NCBI GenBank assembly: GCA_963920525.1
Contig: OY986440.1
Coordinates: forward strand, 15,082,298 to 15,146,297
Direction: 5' to 3'
Source of the DNA: Dichetophora obliterata
Taxonomy: Eukaryota > Arthropoda > Insecta > Diptera > Sciomyzidae
DNA length: 64,000 nt
In this document: positions 1-10,769 of the stretch, in pieces
How the letters are laid out: each line of letters begins with the position of its first letter
How positions within the stretch are numbered: position 1 is the stretch's first letter
Made by a program: the position numbers and the translations under genes
The notes under the pieces: model-generated
Databases searched by the model: none
Told to the model about the DNA's origin: nothing
What the model saw: only the letters and a program-made list of their open reading frames with translations

Positions 1-2
1 AC

Positions 3-158
3 TCAGCAATTGGATATACTGCATTGGTTTTGTCCATTATAATCACAAGTTACATCATTTGGAAAGAAAAATCAAAAAAGCACCAACTCCAATTGACAGA
101 AGCACGATTTCCTCAACCTCACTACCACGTCAGAGATCAACAACATCTGATTTTGTAG
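3..158 (+). CDS. C-terminal end of an env-like protein of an LTR element (partial)
   Basis: The window opens inside a reading frame of 52 codons that ends in TAG at 156-158. The visible part has one strongly hydrophobic stretch, rich in Ile, Leu, Val and Ser, of about 20 residues near its start. A basic Lys-rich segment and a short polar tail follow, the layout of a membrane anchor plus cytoplasmic tail of an envelope protein. About 50 bp after the stop come a purine tract and an LTR, which is where env sits in errantiviruses and some other env-bearing insect LTR elements. The 5' part lies outside the window, so neither intactness nor family can be judged. Confidence 0.6.
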   Translation, partial: SAIGYTALVLSIIITSYIIWKEKSKKHQLQLTEARFPQPHYHVRDQQHLIL

Positions 159-210
159 TCACCGTGACATAAGTCAACTAAGTGAGATCTTTTTAACTTC
201 AGATCTCACC

Positions 211-840
211 AGGGGGAGAATGTACGGATTCAGAGTCACTGAACTCGCACGCTTTTTTTGACTATACAGAGTCAATTTTCATGGTCAGAGAATCGTGCAT
301 TTCAAGGTTTTGAGTCAGTGCATTTTCCTCAAAAACAACCTTGGCTTTGAACGCGAGTAACCTCAACAACATGAAGTAAAAACAAAAGCAGTTTAAGCTT
401 TAAATCAAACAACTGTATGTCCAAACAGCACATGGAAATATGATCCCTTTTGTTTTGTTATTTTCATATGCTCGTCAAATATGCTGACAAACCAACTCAT
501 GGCCAAGGTTATTTTTGTGCACACTGCAATACGCACACTGCAATACGCACACTGCAATATATTTAAGTTTGCTTATTTTGTTTGAATATATACTTTTTCA
601 ATATGGTTTTTCGCTTATAAAAAGGCGAAAAACTTAATAAAGCAGTCAGTTAGTAATCAAAACGTTTTAAAGTGTATTAACTCTCCACAAACAGTTCAAG
701 TGCTGTTTGTAAAAACTAAAAACATTCGTAGTCCAAGTTTATGTGCTTAGGCTCAAACCTAAAACCTCCGAAAATCCAAACGCGGATTTAAACACATAAA
801 ATTAAATAAACATTTTCATACTGATTTATGATGAATAAAC
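211..840 (+). mobile_element. Polypurine tract and LTR of an env-bearing LTR retrotransposon
   Basis: A purine run (211-220) is followed directly by TGTACGG at 221, the usual start of a 3' LTR. Inside are a TATA box (TATAAAAA, about 616), an arthropod-type initiator TCAGT about 30 bp later (646) and AATAAA at 636 and again near 804. The LTR also holds three exact copies of a 14-bp unit at 519-560. The 3' edge is not certain; it lies near 812-840, and the second LTR and target duplication are outside or not identifiable. Confidence 0.6.
519..560. repeat. 14-bp tandem repeat, 3 copies
   Basis: The unit GCACACTGCAATAC is repeated head to tail at 519-532, 533-546 and 547-560 (last base differs). 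It lies upstream of the LTR TATA box, so it could be a repeated promoter or enhancer element of the retrotransposon; that role is inference. Confidence 0.85.
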
Positions 841-973
841 TTGTGATTTAAATTTATTATTAATTTAATTCTTAAATGGTTTTTGTAATATATAAGTTTT
901 ACATATTTATGCATCTAAACGTAAGGTGTTCATAAATAAAATCAAAACAAAATAAAAAGTAATTATTCATAAC

Positions 974-1099
974 ATATCGTCGTTGCAAAAGTAAACTAAC
1001 GAATCTGAAAATTTTATTTTTAATTTTCCATTGAATTTTCATTGGAAATGAAAAATTTAATTTTTCAGATTCGCTTGTTTACTTTTGCAACGACAATAT
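974..1099. repeat. Small foldback (MITE-like) element
   Basis: Two arms of about 45 bp are inverted copies: the left begins near ATATCGTCGTTGCAAAAG at 974 and the right ends with its complement near 1099. Both arms contain GAATCTGAAAA. The centre is a short AT-rich loop. There is no coding capacity. The outer ATAT may be part of the element or of a target duplication. Confidence 0.75.
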
Positions 1100-3249
1100 C
1101 TTACTGAGAAAAAACTAATTTAAAAAACAGTTTATATATTTCCATCATGCTTTCTCTCTCTTACGATTTGCTTTATCCCTTATGTAATGGAAAAACAATT
1201 GTGAAGACTTCTCAAATTCTCCGTCATGTATTGAAGGAAATCTTTGTCTGTAGGAATCTGTAAAATGTCAAATATTTAATAACAACATTAAGAATTTTTT
1301 CATGGTCTTACTTCTTAATGCTAAAGTTATGCTTAAGCTTCGTACACTGTTCTTTTCTGCAGTCCCTTTCCAAGTAAAACTTTGAGCTAAATTTTCGCTG
1401 ATAGGCGCCTCCAATTTTCCTTTACAAATTTTGAAGGATCCACAGAACCACAACGTAAAAGATCATTTTCCTAGTCAGACAAAAATAAAAATAATATGAA
1501 TGCATATTCAAATAACCAACCATGGTTTTAGTACAATTTGAACAGTGAACTTACCAGATTCGAAAATTTTTCCTCATTAGATTGAATTTAATTTTCAAAG
1601 TTTTGAAATTCTAAGTTATTTTGAATTGGTTTTTCGGGAATAATTTTAGTGCATGAGTTGTTTTTGACGTATAATTTTTTTAATTCTCTCATTTCTCTTC
1701 GCAGTCCAATTACTTCTTCAGTTATCCTTAATAATAATTTAGCTGTATTTTTGTTTTCATCCATCAAGATTTTACTACGTTCTATAAGGCAATCCAATTT
1801 CGACTTTGAGCATTCTAGAATGCATAGTAAAAGTTTTTTATTAATATTATGATTTAGGTAATTCTTTATGGGCTTACCTTTTTCTGAGTTGCATATGTTT
1901 TGCGTTGAAATTCTGGACTGGTCACCTGTTTCATTGTCCAGATAAAATAGTGAATATATATCCTTATCCCACAAGTTTCAATAGGTTGACAGTTAACATT
2001 CAATGCATGTTTTAGAGTTTGATGGATAACGGATGGAAAAAAGAAGCAAAGCAAAGTTCTTGAAAAATATAAAAAGGGACTTTATAATTATAGAGAACGG
2101 TTTAAAGATACAAAAACATGCCGTTTTCATACCAGCAAATCAGATACTGCCGTTTTTAACTCCGTTTTGCTGGAACAGTCGGTTTCATGGCTGGCTGGGA
2201 AGTGTTAAACTGAAACACAGAGAATTGTTGAGATCGATCTTTGTTTGAGTTTGTGACGCACAAGCAAATATTAAAACGAAGAATTCATGATCAACAACAC
2301 GCTAACTCCGTTACACACAAAAAGTAAATGAAAATAAAATTGTGTGTTGTGTGCTTCAAATAGTGTTTATTTACATTTATGTTGGAGATTTTCCAAGATT
2401 TTCTTCAAATAAAAACTGAATACGTTTAAGAAAATTTGTACGAACATGTGACAAAATGTAATACTGTTTTCAGTTGAACTATTCTAATCTGCATTGTAAA
2501 AAAAAAAATTTTAGAAATATAACGTGTTGCTGTATAAAGAGTAAAAAACAGGAGTGAACGTTAAGTAAATTTTAAGTCATTCCGTACTTTTCAGTTAAGA
2601 CAACAAAATAATAGTTTTTGTTTTGGAATAATCGAAACATACTGCGTTTTTTTTAAAAAAAAGTCCAAATATTAAAAATATTTTAAGCACGATTTTGGTC
2701 TATTTAACCCCTTTTCCTTTATGCCCCACGCTGTCACAAAATCTTGACCGCCCTTCCCCTCTACACGAGGCCACTCTGCATTCTTATTTTCTAAAATTTT
2801 TGGGTTTTTCTTACATATTCTCAATTCGTTATACAAAAATTTTGGACCCTCACCTTATATTATTTATACCCCACCCCCTGTCACACAATGTTGTAAAGTT
2901 TTAATTCCCTCCTGGCCATTATATTTTTACACCACTTGCCATGGAGTGGTTTGAAATATTTAAAATTTTTTCATATAAATTATTTTTTAAGCTGTATAAC
3001 TTAGGTGGTAGCTCATGATTTTCGATGAAAGAAACTGTTTATTGAACTATGTGCCAAAATTAAGCAATTTTTGCAAATAAATGATGTACAACTAAAAGAT
3101 TTTTTGGCCTATTTATTACGTTATTTAATTTTTTCGAAAGTTATTTAGTTGAACTTTCAGACAAAAACCATTTGATGGAATAGATTGGAAATGGCTGAGA
3201 TATTTGCTTGAAATCAAAACTTAAAATTTCGATAGTTTTTTTCTCATTC
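1100..3249. other. AT-rich stretch with no recognised gene apart from the 1588-1974 frame
   Basis: No domain, tRNA or clear repeat boundary was seen. Pyrimidine-rich segments at 2695-2940 repeat the theme of C-runs next to CTGTCACA (about 2730 and 2880), suggesting an old local duplication. Confidence 0.4.
1588..1974 (-). CDS. Hypothetical 128-residue reading frame with a coiled-coil-like segment
   Basis: An open frame of 128 codons, polar and Lys/Asn/Glu-rich. Residues about 65-105 show heptad-like Leu/Ile spacing with the pattern LLRITEEVIGLRREMREL, suggesting a coiled coil. A good splice-donor sequence (GTAAGCC on the minus strand, near 1876) sits inside the frame, so this could be two parts of a spliced gene or a transposon remnant. 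I do not recognise the family. It may be chance in AT-rich DNA, although the Arg/Glu-rich stretch is unusual for that. Confidence 0.25.
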   Translation of the reverse strand: MWDKDIYSLFYLDNETGDQSRISTQNICNSEKGKPIKNYLNHNINKKLLLCILECSKSKLDCLIERSKILMDENKNTAKLLLRITEEVIGLRREMRELKKLYVKNNSCTKIIPEKPIQNNLEFQNFEN

Positions 3250-3670
3250 TGAATCGATGATTTTGCTTCAAGGAAATGTGTTGTACTGAGAAAATCTACA
3301 GTTTTCGAGATATCGCAAAAATTTTGGTGCCATAATATCGGGATTTTTTTTAACATACTATCCGTGGAAAATATTCGTTAAAACAAACATACGTTAAACT
3401 ACATTTTTCGAGATATCGCCATCAATTTAATGCCAAAATAACGGGAATTTTTTCATTTTATTATTTGGAAGAAATTTCACCATCATAATATGTATTCACA
3501 CATGTTACATAAAAAATTCTTATTGTTGGGTATCCGTAAGAGATAGCGAAAAATGTCTGTATTGTTTGTTGTACATCTTAACAATGTCTTAAATGTCTTC
3601 TTACACCATGTTCTTTCATCTCTTTTAGTTTAGATTTTATTTAAGAAATTATCTTTAAACGCTCATATTT
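3250..3670 (+). repeat. Left arm of a distant inverted repeat (partner 7105-7440)
   Basis: The block containing TTGTACTGAGAAAA, CAGTTTTCGAGAT, AAAATAACGGGAATTTTT, GGTATCCGTAAGAGATAGC and ACGCTCATATTT recurs in the same order, reverse-complemented, at 7105-7440. Similarity is clear but imperfect, so it is an old dispersed repeat or the long arms of a decayed foldback. The left copy has an extra internal duplication of the TTCGAGATATCGC motif. Confidence 0.75.
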
Positions 3671-3802
3671 TGTTGATCACTAATCGAAAAACCAACCAAA
3701 TTGTCCACGCCTCCCCACATCCAGCACTTTCATTCGATACCTTATTGACCATTCTAGATCCTGCCAATGCTGACATCTCAGAAATCCTTACTGAAATAGA
3801 TA

Positions 3803-4736
3803 TAAAGGGTGGTTAAATTTTAAGGGCCGATGTTGAATATGAACCACACCTAAACGTCAAGTTTTTTCTGCATTTCATTTGACATTTCTCAATTTCAGAC
3901 TAATTCAATTTGAACCATGGAAATATACACAGTCGAGCAACGCGTAAAAGTTATTAAGGCTTATTATGAAAATGGACGTTCAAATCAAAATGCATATCGT
4001 GCACTTCGTGATTTTTTCGGTCAATTTAATCGTCCAAATGTGCGTACAATCAGAAAAATCGTGCAAAAATTTGAGCAAACCGGGTCTGTAGGAGATGTGA
4101 AAACACCAGTGCATGCTCGTATAGCTCGTACTGCAGAAAATATTACTGCTGTTCGCGATAGTGTGGCTGAAGAGCCGTCCACCTCAATTCGTCGTCGTGC
4201 CCAACAATTGCACCTCTCACGCTCGTCGTTGATGAACATTATGCGTAAAGACTAGCATTTACACGTTTACAAGGTGCAATTGACTCAAGAACTAAAGCCT
4301 CTTGACCATTTCAAGCGTCGGCAATGGTCAGAATGGTGGCAAGAAATGGCAACAGTGGATGATCAATTTTCGAAGAAAATCATCTTCAGTGATGAGGTAC
4401 ATTTTCACCTCAGTAGATTCGTTAATAAGCAGAATTGCCGTATTTAGGCGAATGATAATCCAAGAGTGATTGTCGAAAATCCAATGCACCCACAAAGAAT
4501 GGCTGTTTGGTGCGGTGCGGTTTATGGGCTGGCAGTTACTGTGAATGGTGTTCGCTATCGTGAGATGATAACGATCGTGGATGTGGACGATATGTGGTTT
4601 CAACAGGACGGTGCCACTTGCCACACAGCTAACGAAACAATGGCTCTCTTGCGCGGCAAATTCAATGGCAAATTCAATAAATAATTTGTGTTTTAATCAA
4701 AATCAACATCGGCCCTTAAAATTTAACCACCCTTTA
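3803..4736 (+). mobile_element. Degenerate DD41D (rosa-type) mariner with perfect terminal repeats
   Basis: The ends are perfect inverted repeats of about 35 bp (outer TAAAGGGTGGTTAAA... and its complement), flanked by TA at 3801-3802 and 4737-4738, the mariner target. At 934 bp it is shorter than a full mariner of about 1.3 kb because the coding region has internal deletions. Confidence 0.92.
3917..4684 (+). pseudogene. Mariner transposase pseudogene (rosa/DD41D type)
   Basis: One frame runs from the ATG at 3917 to the TAA ending at 4684 but is interrupted by in-frame TAG codons at 4253 and about 4447. The N-terminal helix-turn-helix region is visible (MEIYTVEQRVKVIKAYYENG, then a second helical domain). 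The first catalytic motif FSDEVHFHL and the second, WFQQDGATCHTA, are present. The stretch after the second Asp that should carry the third Asp and the C-terminus is deleted; the frame runs straight toward the right terminal repeat. A segment between WCGAVYG and VTVNGVRY is also missing. The copy is non-functional. Confidence 0.93.
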
Positions 4737-4739
4737 TAA

Positions 4740-5856
4740 GCAGATTATTTTCATTTAATTATTTAAAGTATTTATTAAAAAAAGTCTTTAAACTTCAAAA
4801 CTATTTTTGAAGAACTGTTACCAAAGAAAAATATAAAAACAGAAATAAAAAAATTGTTCCCGAAATTGCTAAATTATTCGCTTTGGGAATCACGGTTTCT
4901 CATTCGCACTAAAGCGAGTTCGTGTCTTACGTCTTTCTGCCATTTTTCAACTTTAAACTCTCGAATCTGCTTAACGGTATCTCCTATTAAAAATTAAACA
5001 ATTTTGTGCATGCCAACAGCTCAAGACCTTTCTTATGATAGATCAAGTGTTTCTGTAGCGCTTGTAGATTTCTTGGAATAAGGGGACTCTTACAGGAATA
5101 AATATTTAGATTATGCACATACGCTAAGAATATTAAAATTCAGGTTGATTTTGAAATTTGACAAAACCGTATAAAAATTCGGCCAATCTCTTTTAAATAT
5201 GCAACATATTTAACAGCATATTTAACACTTAATCTTCCATATCTTTAACGTGTTCTGCATTTGATTTTTGACAAAATTAGATGAACACCACGCTCATCCT
5301 TTAAAAAAGTGACGTCATCAAATTTACAAAACATACATTATTAGGAATACATATACTATACCCAGCGGAAGATAATTCCTTACAAGTTTTTATTTGACAT
5401 AGCGTATTTGACATCTACGTGTAGCGGACCACAAAAAACAATGATGGGCGTTAGATTTTGGAAAAACACGATTTTTTAAAAAACATTTTTGTAGGTCAAA
5501 AAAACTTTAAAAAAGTTATTTGTTTATGAACTTACATAGAAAATTGGTTGTATTTAAGAATTCCGGGATCAAATTCGAAATTCGAACAATTTTTCCATTT
5601 CGAAACCGGAAGTTCGTATTTCGAATCAAATTTTTAAGAATTTCACCAGATTTAGGATTTTGTTAACATTTTTAAATTGAAACCTGAAATATGTAGATAA
5701 TACACAATTACTATTGCAATATGCATCTCGCGCATGTCGTAGTACTACCAAAAGCGTAAGCATGTGCTGGCCATTTATATCGTTTTTTTACATAACTGCC
5801 AAACTATACATCATACAAGGACGATTTATACAACAAAATGTTTGTAATTAATCTAG
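4740..5856. other. AT-rich intergenic stretch, nothing recognised
   Basis: No frame with recognisable protein similarity and no clear terminal repeats. The segment 5400-5680 has runs of A and T with fragments such as TTCGAAATTCGAAC, suggesting old repeat DNA. Confidence 0.35.
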
Positions 5857-5874
5857 ACACAAAACTGCATCCTT
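5857..5874. repeat. 18-bp direct repeat, copy 1
   Basis: ACACAAAACTGCATCCTT is found here and again exactly at 6684-6701, just before the SINE. The two copies flank about 810 bp that include the mariner remnant. Confidence 0.8.
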
Positions 5875-6119
5875 AAAAATAATCGTAACTGCAATTTTAT
5901 TTTCATGCCCCTTTTGGTGAATTTTTTTTTTTGTTTTTTCGCCATAAAAACAAACTACTTATCGGACAAGGACGATTCATGGTCAATGGCCATCTAAATG
6001 GTCAATGGCCATCGCTAAATGGCGTAGAAATGAAAAATTTTCTCGTGATTCCCAATCCTGTAGCCATCTTTTCTTGTTATATAAATATCATACATATAAC
6101 ATCACATCTTCGAACCAAG

Positions 6120-6640
6120 AAAATTTAATGAATAAGTTTGAGCTCTCTTACACATCTGCTTATCGAGAGGCGTTCAGTCGCACGAACGAGAGGGCCAGTT
6201 AACAGGACCACTTCCGGCAATAAAGTTGTCACCAAATTGATTTTGCAACAAATTCCGTCTTGTTGGAACGCAATGTCATCGATGTTGTCATAAGCAAAGA
6301 TCCTTACGTTCTTTTACGTAGTCGAAGAATAAAGGCCAACAATTTGAGAACGGCGACGAATCGACATTTCGGCGTCTTCTACACTTCGCGCTACAGCGGC
6401 AATATATAGAATAGTAAAATTATTGCGAAAACTATGAATAACTACACAAATTGCTTGCTCACTAGGCCGATTATGTTGACCGTAAAATGGACGAAGTGCT
6501 TTATAAACTTCGCGAACAGATTTATTTTTTTCAAAGTAAATTTCCATAATTGGGAAGCGTTGTTCTGGCGTTAAATGATGCATGATTAATTGCCAAACCT
6601 TACTTAATATAAATGTCAACACAGTTTGACATTATCAACT
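6120..6640 (-). pseudogene. Second, badly decayed DD41D mariner transposase remnant
   Basis: On the minus strand, 6622-6314 encodes the N-terminal DNA-binding region (HHLTPEQRFPIMEIYFEKNK, then YKALRPFYGQHNRP). A deletion then joins it to AFQQDG, the second catalytic Asp motif, followed in another frame by PVNWPSRSCD, a stop, and TPLD, which carries the third Asp region. The order and motifs match the family of the 3803-4736 element, but the middle third is gone and several frameshifts are present. No intact terminal repeats were found. Confidence 0.8.
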
Positions 6641-6683
6641 GTCAAACCATAGACAACAACCATCGAAACTTCTAATGCAGCTA

Positions 6684-6701
6684 ACACAAAACTGCATCCT
6701 T
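6684..6701. repeat. 18-bp direct repeat, copy 2
   Basis: Exact second copy of the repeat at 5857-5874. It abuts the 5' end of the SINE head. Confidence 0.8.
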
Positions 6702-6990
6702 TGTAGTCTAGTGGAGAGTGCGCTAGACTATCAACTCAGAGGTCCCTGGTTCGAATCCGGGCTCGGGCGTAGTTCTTTTTACTTTCTTTGTTCTTTCCTA
6801 CCTACATTTAAGAATTGTATGTAGTGGAAAAAACTAAAAATCCAAAAGGCCTAATCAATAATTCACGTATGGTTCCAATCAATTCTTCTTCTAATAATCT
6901 ATCCCTTTCCTTTCAGGTCAAAGACCAAACCTTGTTTGTATAAGGCGCATGCCTTGGTTCTTTGATCTTTAAAAAAAAAAAAATTAAAAA
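6702..6990 (+). mobile_element. tRNA-derived SINE
   Basis: The head (6702-6775) has an A-box-like TAGTCTAGTGGAGAGTGCG and a perfect B box GGTTCGAATCC, the internal RNA polymerase III promoter. A tRNA-unrelated body follows and ends in an A-rich tail (6971-6990). The acceptor stem does not pair, so it is not a working tRNA. The same body, 5'-truncated and inverted, occurs at 26428-26590 inside a Jockey element, which shows that this is a dispersed family. Confidence 0.85.
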
Positions 6991-7104
6991 ACACCCTTTA
7001 TAAATAGACGTAGGCAAAACAGTTCAGTACCATTTTCCCCGTGTTTCTCAACCGATTTGGATAAGTTTTCTTTTAAATGAATTAGAATAGTTTTTGTGAC
7101 CTTT

Positions 7105-7440
7105 GACCTGAAATATGAGCGTTAAAACATAATTTTTTAAATAAAAGCTAAGCTATAAGAGATGGAAGAACACGGTGTAAGAGCAAATCTTAGACATTGC
7201 TAAGAGATGTACAAAAAATATTGCAGACATTTTTTGCTATCTCTTACGGATACCCTACAACAAGCATTTTTTTATGTAACATGTGCGAATGTATATTGGG
7301 AAGATGAAATTTCTTACAAACAGTAAATTTTGAAAAATTCCCGTTATTTTGACATCAAATTTATGACGAGATCTCGAAAACTGTAACTTTTCTCAGTACA
7401 ACGTATTTTTGTGTAAAAAGTCGATGGTTAGCACTGAGCG
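7105..7440 (-). repeat. Right arm of the inverted repeat paired with 3250-3670
   Basis: Reverse complement of the 3250-3670 block with the same order of motifs (GCTATCTCTTACGGATACC, CCCGTTATTTTGACAT, ATCTCGAAAACTGTAAC). Similarity stops at about 7105 on the inner side. Confidence 0.75.
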
Positions 7441-9317
7441 ACAAACTGAAAATAGAAATAGAGTCCTTTTTATCTTTTTTTACGCTCATCTGACAATGTA
7501 AGAGATTTCATATCACAGTGTAGGTCGAAAGGTGACAGTGAAAAGGGTCATTGGCAAACTCTAGTACTAATTAACCGACTTCAAATCAAGTTCGCTGTTT
7601 TTTTTTCTTTTTTTTTTTTTTCTTTTTTTTTCTTTTTTTTTTCTTTTTCAATTTTTTTCTATGTTTTATAGCCTTAAAGAAATATTCAGGTCGGTTTTTT
7701 TATAATTCTTAGCGTATGTGGCAATAAGGGGGGGGGGAGGAATTCATTCATTAATTTATTTCATTTTCAGTGTCTGGTGGATGCGTGTGTTTGTGTGGGT
7801 TTTGTTTTAGTGTAGTATAGCATTCATGTGTTCATGTTCATGTTTGTCATAAAATAGATTCCTTGGATCGTTTAAAAAATTATGTTCTTATGTGTTAGTG
7901 GTATAACCATATCTGCGCAAAATCTACACACTACTTTTCTCTCTTAAAACTGCAACTACAACTGTAATTTTTTTACTATCAGTGTTTTTGTTATTCTTAT
8001 TGCTTATTAATAAAAAAATTCTTGCTTTTAAATGGATTGTTTTTGTTTGTGGTGAATAGATCTTATTCCCTCCTTCCTGTATTAGTTTTACTTCAAAAAC
8101 TTAGTCCAAAAATGTGTTTAAAAAAATTTTAAAAAGAACACACATACACACACACAAACATAAAATATTAAACAAACATTTCACAAGCACACCCAAATAC
8201 CATAAAATGTAAAAATGATTAATCATATACATATATGTATATATATATATATATGATATGTGCCTCAGATAAAGCAAGCGTAAACGATATTCGTAAATTT
8301 TAAATTAACGCAATTTCGTGCGTAATTTCGACTGACTTTGCTTTATTTCGCCTCATCGCAGGCACATAAAAATATATGTATATTATAAATTTAGCGTTAA
8401 GGTCAATTTTTACAACCCTGCCACTCTCAAAAATTGGAATTTGTATAACTTTTACATTTAGGATTTGGAAGCAGCACCAAGTTTTTCCTCGTTTTCTCAG
8501 AATTTTTTTGGTGACCAACTCCATGAAATGGTAAGAATATGTATCATTGTTTATGCTTGTTGTTTTTGTTGCTTTTGTGTTGTTGTCATTAAGAGAGAAG
8601 TAATAATAATAAAAAAAAACAGATAAAATACCTACCACAAAAACGATAAAATTATCGATCTTTACTTTTATATTTTTTTGTTATAATGAAATTAATATAG
8701 CATTTTGTGTTCATTTTGTTTCGTTTCGTTTGTTTTAATGGATTTTAAGCAATTGGCATTATGTATGATTGTTAAATTGTTTGTATAATAAAAATTAAAG
8801 AGATATTCTTTAACTGCACGCATTATATGTTAATACATAGTAACAACATCATGTTAACAACATCGGTATGCATGCAAAAAAAAAATCACATTTCCACTAT
8901 GCGTTTGTTTTTTGTGTGGGTAAAAAAGTCTTCCCAGTGGGCAATTAAGCTAGGGCTACGCAAACAGAGGCATGCTAGTAGTGCTATTATTTGGTCCAAG
9001 GTGATACTTGAACCCACACGACTCCGAATTCTTACTCTTTACATATAAGCCGTTTATTTTGAAAGTGGGGCAGGTCCATTTTTGATATTACGTGAAATAT
9101 TTTAAGGTTTCCATTTTAATAAATTTATAAACACTGCTACACACTAGTACACATTATTTATTTTTCTATTTTCCGAGATCTTTTAAAATACTTTCGGTTA
9201 AAACAAAAAAAATAACATAAATTCCAATAACTACTAATTCAGTATTATAAAGTGATTAGAAAGGTGTTTTATTCCGTTATGCAAGACGTTCTTGAACATA
9301 AAATATGTGTTACTTAG
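7441..9317. other. Low-complexity, AT-rich stretch without genes
   Basis: Contains a long T-rich tract (7600-7665), a run of nine or more G near 7731, a CA-rich microsatellite near 8140-8165 and an AT microsatellite at 8226-8256. Open frames here are short and of low complexity; none is recognised. Confidence 0.6.
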
Positions 9318-9699
9318 GGCCAATTTTTTAGTGCGAGTTTAAACTCTAGTCAAATTGAACTGAGATTAACTCACCAAAATTGGACGTTTAAACTCGGTTT
9401 AGGCAAAAACGAAACACATTATATGTAGTGTCCGACCGAATATTCGGTTTCGGTTACTGCCAGTTTTGGTTATTCGGCCATATTGAGACCGAATAGCTGA
9501 AACCAGCCGAAACTTTTGGTAAAAATTTCGGAACATTTCAAGAATAGCGACAACTCTAATTTAAATTATTTTTTTGCAGATTATATGGATTTTGGCCTCC
9601 TTACTCCAAATCTGAAAAAATTTCAGGCCGCTCGCTATTAGTTTAGAAGTTAAAGGCCTTCAAAGTTGGAAAAAATAGCCTACACAGAACCAAAAACGT

Positions 9700-10200
9700 A
9701 CTTAATAACAAAGAAAAAGTTCATTGTCTCAATGTATCATACATTAAAATTGGTCCAAAGCATGCGTTCTTACGCGCGATGAAACTTTGTTCTTAACTTT
9801 TCTTGAAGTTCTTAAAAGTAACAGTATTTATGAATTGTTGATTATAATCAAAGAACATTTCATTGTGTGTAAGTACAAAGTTCTTTGATTTCTATGAACA
9901 TTTTCTTACAGCCAAAGAAAAGTTTCTTTAAATGTATGAAATAGTTCTAGCATATAAAGAAAAGATTCCTTGATTTAAAGTACGCAGTTCCTTGCTACAA
10001 AGAACTGATTCATTAAATTTATGAAAAATTTCTTATATGTAAAAAACAATTTACATTGACTTAATGTATGCAGTTCATTGTCACAAAGGACTGATACATA
10101 CAATTAAGGTAAAAAGTTCTTATAGTTAATGAACAATGTACATTGAATTAAGGTATGTAGTTCATTACCTCAATGAATGGATACATTAAATTTTAGTGAA
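9700..10200. repeat. Left subterminal repeat region of the CACTA-like element
   Basis: Dozens of variants of short motifs such as AAGTTCTT, AAAGAACT, GTTCATTG and TTCATTAAATT in both orientations across about 500 bp next to the left end. The right end has the same vocabulary. In characterised CACTA elements such arrays are the binding sites of the element's own proteins; that is inferred here. Confidence 0.75.
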
Positions 10201-10769
10201 AATACCAACAATTAACCCTTTCTTTACCCTGGTCCTTTATAAATAATTTAAGTTTCGCAAGTGATTTTTTAGGAATTTTTAGTGGGCATTTAAATGTTTT
10301 TTTTTAACCATCCCCACACTTTATTCTAGTGATCCAATCCTCATGAATCTTTGAAAATGTTATATTAGGCCCCATTTCTGAAAGTGAAAAATGCAAAGTT
10401 TGACCTACCACAACAAAAAATTCGAAAAATAGCGGTTTTCTGGTCCAAAATACTACATATTATGATTTTTACTTACTTTCAAACAAAGAAATCTTCTTAC
10501 ATATTTTACTGGTGGAAGCTAATTTCGGACATGGACGTTAGTGTAATATTTAAAGATATATAAGTACCCTGAGTGTAGCCCTGTACTCAGTTTTTTCATT
10601 GTTAACAACCTACATCAAGAAATAATATCAGAATGATGATGGGTGGTGAGAAAACTGAAACCAGAACTAGACTCAGCATAAAAATTGCATAAAGAAATCA
10701 TTCTAATTTATTCTGTGCCTGAAATAAGTACAAATAAGAAATGTGATATTAACAATTTATTTATTTATT

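Noticed and set aside
2695..2904. 69-codon Pro/Leu-rich frame
   Set aside because: Pyrimidine-rich repeat DNA, no homology recognised.
6702..6775. Possible functional tRNA gene (A and B boxes present)
   Set aside because: No pairing acceptor stem and an imperfect T stem; it is followed by a SINE body and A tail that recur elsewhere in the window.
8300..8638. 112-codon minus-strand frame
   Set aside because: AT-driven, low complexity and next to microsatellites; no recognisable motif.
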